From NCBI GenBank assembly GCA_030039865.1, contig JASHUS010000184.1, positions 1-5,362 of the forward strand: a stretch of DNA of 5,362 nucleotides, given 5' to 3'. The DNA comes from Thermoplasmata archaeon. GTDB taxonomy: Archaea > Thermoplasmatota > Thermoplasmata > Lutacidiplasmatales > UBA184. Positions 4,465 to 5,362 of this stretch are shown here, piece by piece. A program made the translations under genes and the position numbers. The notes beneath the pieces are model-generated. The model was not told where the DNA came from. It did not search any database and was given only the letters and a program-made list of their open reading frames with translations. Within the stretch, counting starts at the first letter, position 1. Each line of letters begins with the position of its first letter.

Positions 4465-5362
4465 GTGGACGGCGACGAGGTCCGCAAGGTCGTCCGAGAG
4501 ACGAACTACGTGACCTGGCGGCGCCAGGGTGGCTGGGACCCGGTCGTCATCGCCCGGGCGTCCGGCTCTAAGTTCTGGGACAGCGCAGGCAAGGAGTACC
4601 TCGATCTCTCCTCCCAGCTCATCGCAACGAACCTGGGCCATGGGAACCCGGCCGTCGCGCAGGCGATCGCCGAACAGGCTCGGACGCTCGCGTACGCCGC
4701 CCCCGGGTTCGCGACGGAGGCTCGCGCAGCGATCAGCACCGCGCTCCTCGGCGTGCTCCCCGGCGGCCTCGACCGGTTCTTCTTCAGCACCTCGGGCACG
4801 GAAGCGAACGAGGCCGCGCTCAAGATCGCGCGCACCGTGACGAACCGCACGAAGGTCGTCGCCCGCTACCGGTCGTACCACGGATCGACCGCGGCCGCGA
4901 TCTCGGTGACCGGCGAGTTTCGGCGCCGCGCGAGCGAGCGCGTCCAGAAGGTCCCCGGGACCGTGTTCGCCCCGGATTGCTACTGCTATCGCTGCCCGTT
5001 CGGCCTCACCTACCCGAGTTGCGGCGTCGCGTGCGCGGAGTACGTCGACTACCAGCTCGAGCGGGAGGGCGATGTCGCGGCGATGATCTTGGAGCCGGTC
5101 GTCGGGACGAACGGGGTGATCGTACCGGTCCCGGAGTACCTCCCCCGGATCCGCGAGATCACGAGGAAGCACGACGTGCTCCTCATCGCGGACGAGGTGA
5201 TGAGCGGCTGGGGCCGCGTCGGCGAGTGGTTCGCGGTCGACCACTGGAAGGTGACGCCGGACATCCTCACGACCGCGAAGGGGATCACCGGCGCCCAGAT
5301 CCCGCTCGGCCTGACCGCGACGACCGCGCCGATCCACGACACGTTCACGAACGCCTACTTCC
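4465..5362 (+). CDS. Class III PLP-dependent aminotransferase, omega-amino acid type (3' end outside window)
   Basis: The first 299 residues of a second class III aminotransferase are present; the frame is open to the window end, so roughly the last third is missing. Motifs in order are the DSAGKEYLDLSSQL core start, NLGHGNP, SGTEANEAALKIAR from S110, YHGST (138-142), the PLP-ring aspartate D243 in ADEVMSGWGR, and the Schiff-base lysine K272 in TAKGITG. The YLDLSSQL and LAYAAPGF segments resemble beta-alanine/taurine-pyruvate type enzymes. Residues 172-190 form a cysteine-rich insert with C172, C174, C177, C186 and C190, a feature I recall in a subset of this family. The two tandem GTG codons at 4462 and 4465 are both possible starts; GGAGGG spacing favours 4465. 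It lies 39 nt after the amidohydrolase on the same strand, so the two may act in one catabolic route. The amino donor is unknown. Confidence 0.93.
   Translation, partial: MDGDEVRKVVRETNYVTWRRQGGWDPVVIARASGSKFWDSAGKEYLDLSSQLIATNLGHGNPAVAQAIAEQARTLAYAAPGFATEARAAISTALLGVLPGGLDRFFFSTSGTEANEAALKIARTVTNRTKVVARYRSYHGSTAAAISVTGEFRRRASERVQKVPGTVFAPDCYCYRCPFGLTYPSCGVACAEYVDYQLEREGDVAAMILEPVVGTNGVIVPVPEYLPRIREITRKHDVLLIADEVMSGWGRVGEWFAVDHWKVTPDILTTAKGITGAQIPLGLTATTAPIHDTFTNAYF

Noticed and set aside
3606..4571. Plus-strand frame in another register across the amidohydrolase and into the next gene
   Set aside because: It is Arg/Pro/Ala-rich without motifs and runs through two genes with clear coding evidence in other frames.
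4420..5337. 305-residue minus-strand frame opposite the second aminotransferase
   Set aside because: The sense frame has aminotransferase motifs along its whole length; the antisense product is Arg/Asp/Ala-rich and unrecognised.
1..5362. CRISPR array, insertion sequence, tRNA or riboswitch
   Set aside because: No regularly spaced repeats, transposase frames, cloverleaf patterns or long noncoding stretches were seen; the largest gap is 137 nt.

Overview
This is a very GC-rich, gene-dense stretch that I read as an archaeal chromosome fragment, possibly from a high-GC Thermoplasmatota-like lineage (inference, moderate to low confidence). Three things point that way. Each complete start has a small A/T island (TTAAG, CTAAG, CTTAG, ATAAG or AATAC) centred about 35-40 nt upstream, as expected for a TATA box with a very short leader. 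Clear Shine-Dalgarno sequences are mostly missing. The membrane protein resembles the DUF981 family, which is common in archaea. A GC-rich bacterium cannot be excluded.

Layout. Positions 1-366 (+) hold the C-terminal 121 residues of an aldehyde dehydrogenase. It converges, with only 3 nt between stop codons, on a block of three minus-strand genes: a class III PLP aminotransferase (370-1875), a pirin-like bicupin protein (1958-2656) and a six-helix DUF981-like membrane protein (2735-3418). Each minus gene appears to have its own promoter island. In the two gaps between them a small hairpin sits between the upstream stop and the next promoter, so they look like separate units rather than one tight operon. 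A 137-nt divergent promoter region (3419-3555) follows. The plus-strand genes after it are a metal-dependent amidohydrolase (3556-4425, TTG start) and a second, distinct class III aminotransferase (from 4465, cut off at the window end).

How the genes may work together. An aldehyde dehydrogenase, two class III (omega-amino acid type) aminotransferases and an amidohydrolase suggest catabolism of amines or omega-amino acids. In that scheme the amidohydrolase would release or open a substrate, an aminotransferase would give a semialdehyde, and the dehydrogenase would oxidise it to an acid. The substrate cannot be read from the sequence.

I do not see CRISPR arrays, tRNA or rRNA genes, insertion sequences or a clear new defence-type system. 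The less ordinary signals are regulatory and structural: a perfect 9-bp inverted repeat between the pirin promoter and its ATG, a second perfect 9-bp hairpin touching the aminotransferase promoter, loss of the glutamate metal ligand in the pirin-like protein, a five-cysteine insert in the second aminotransferase, and a proline-rich tail on the first.
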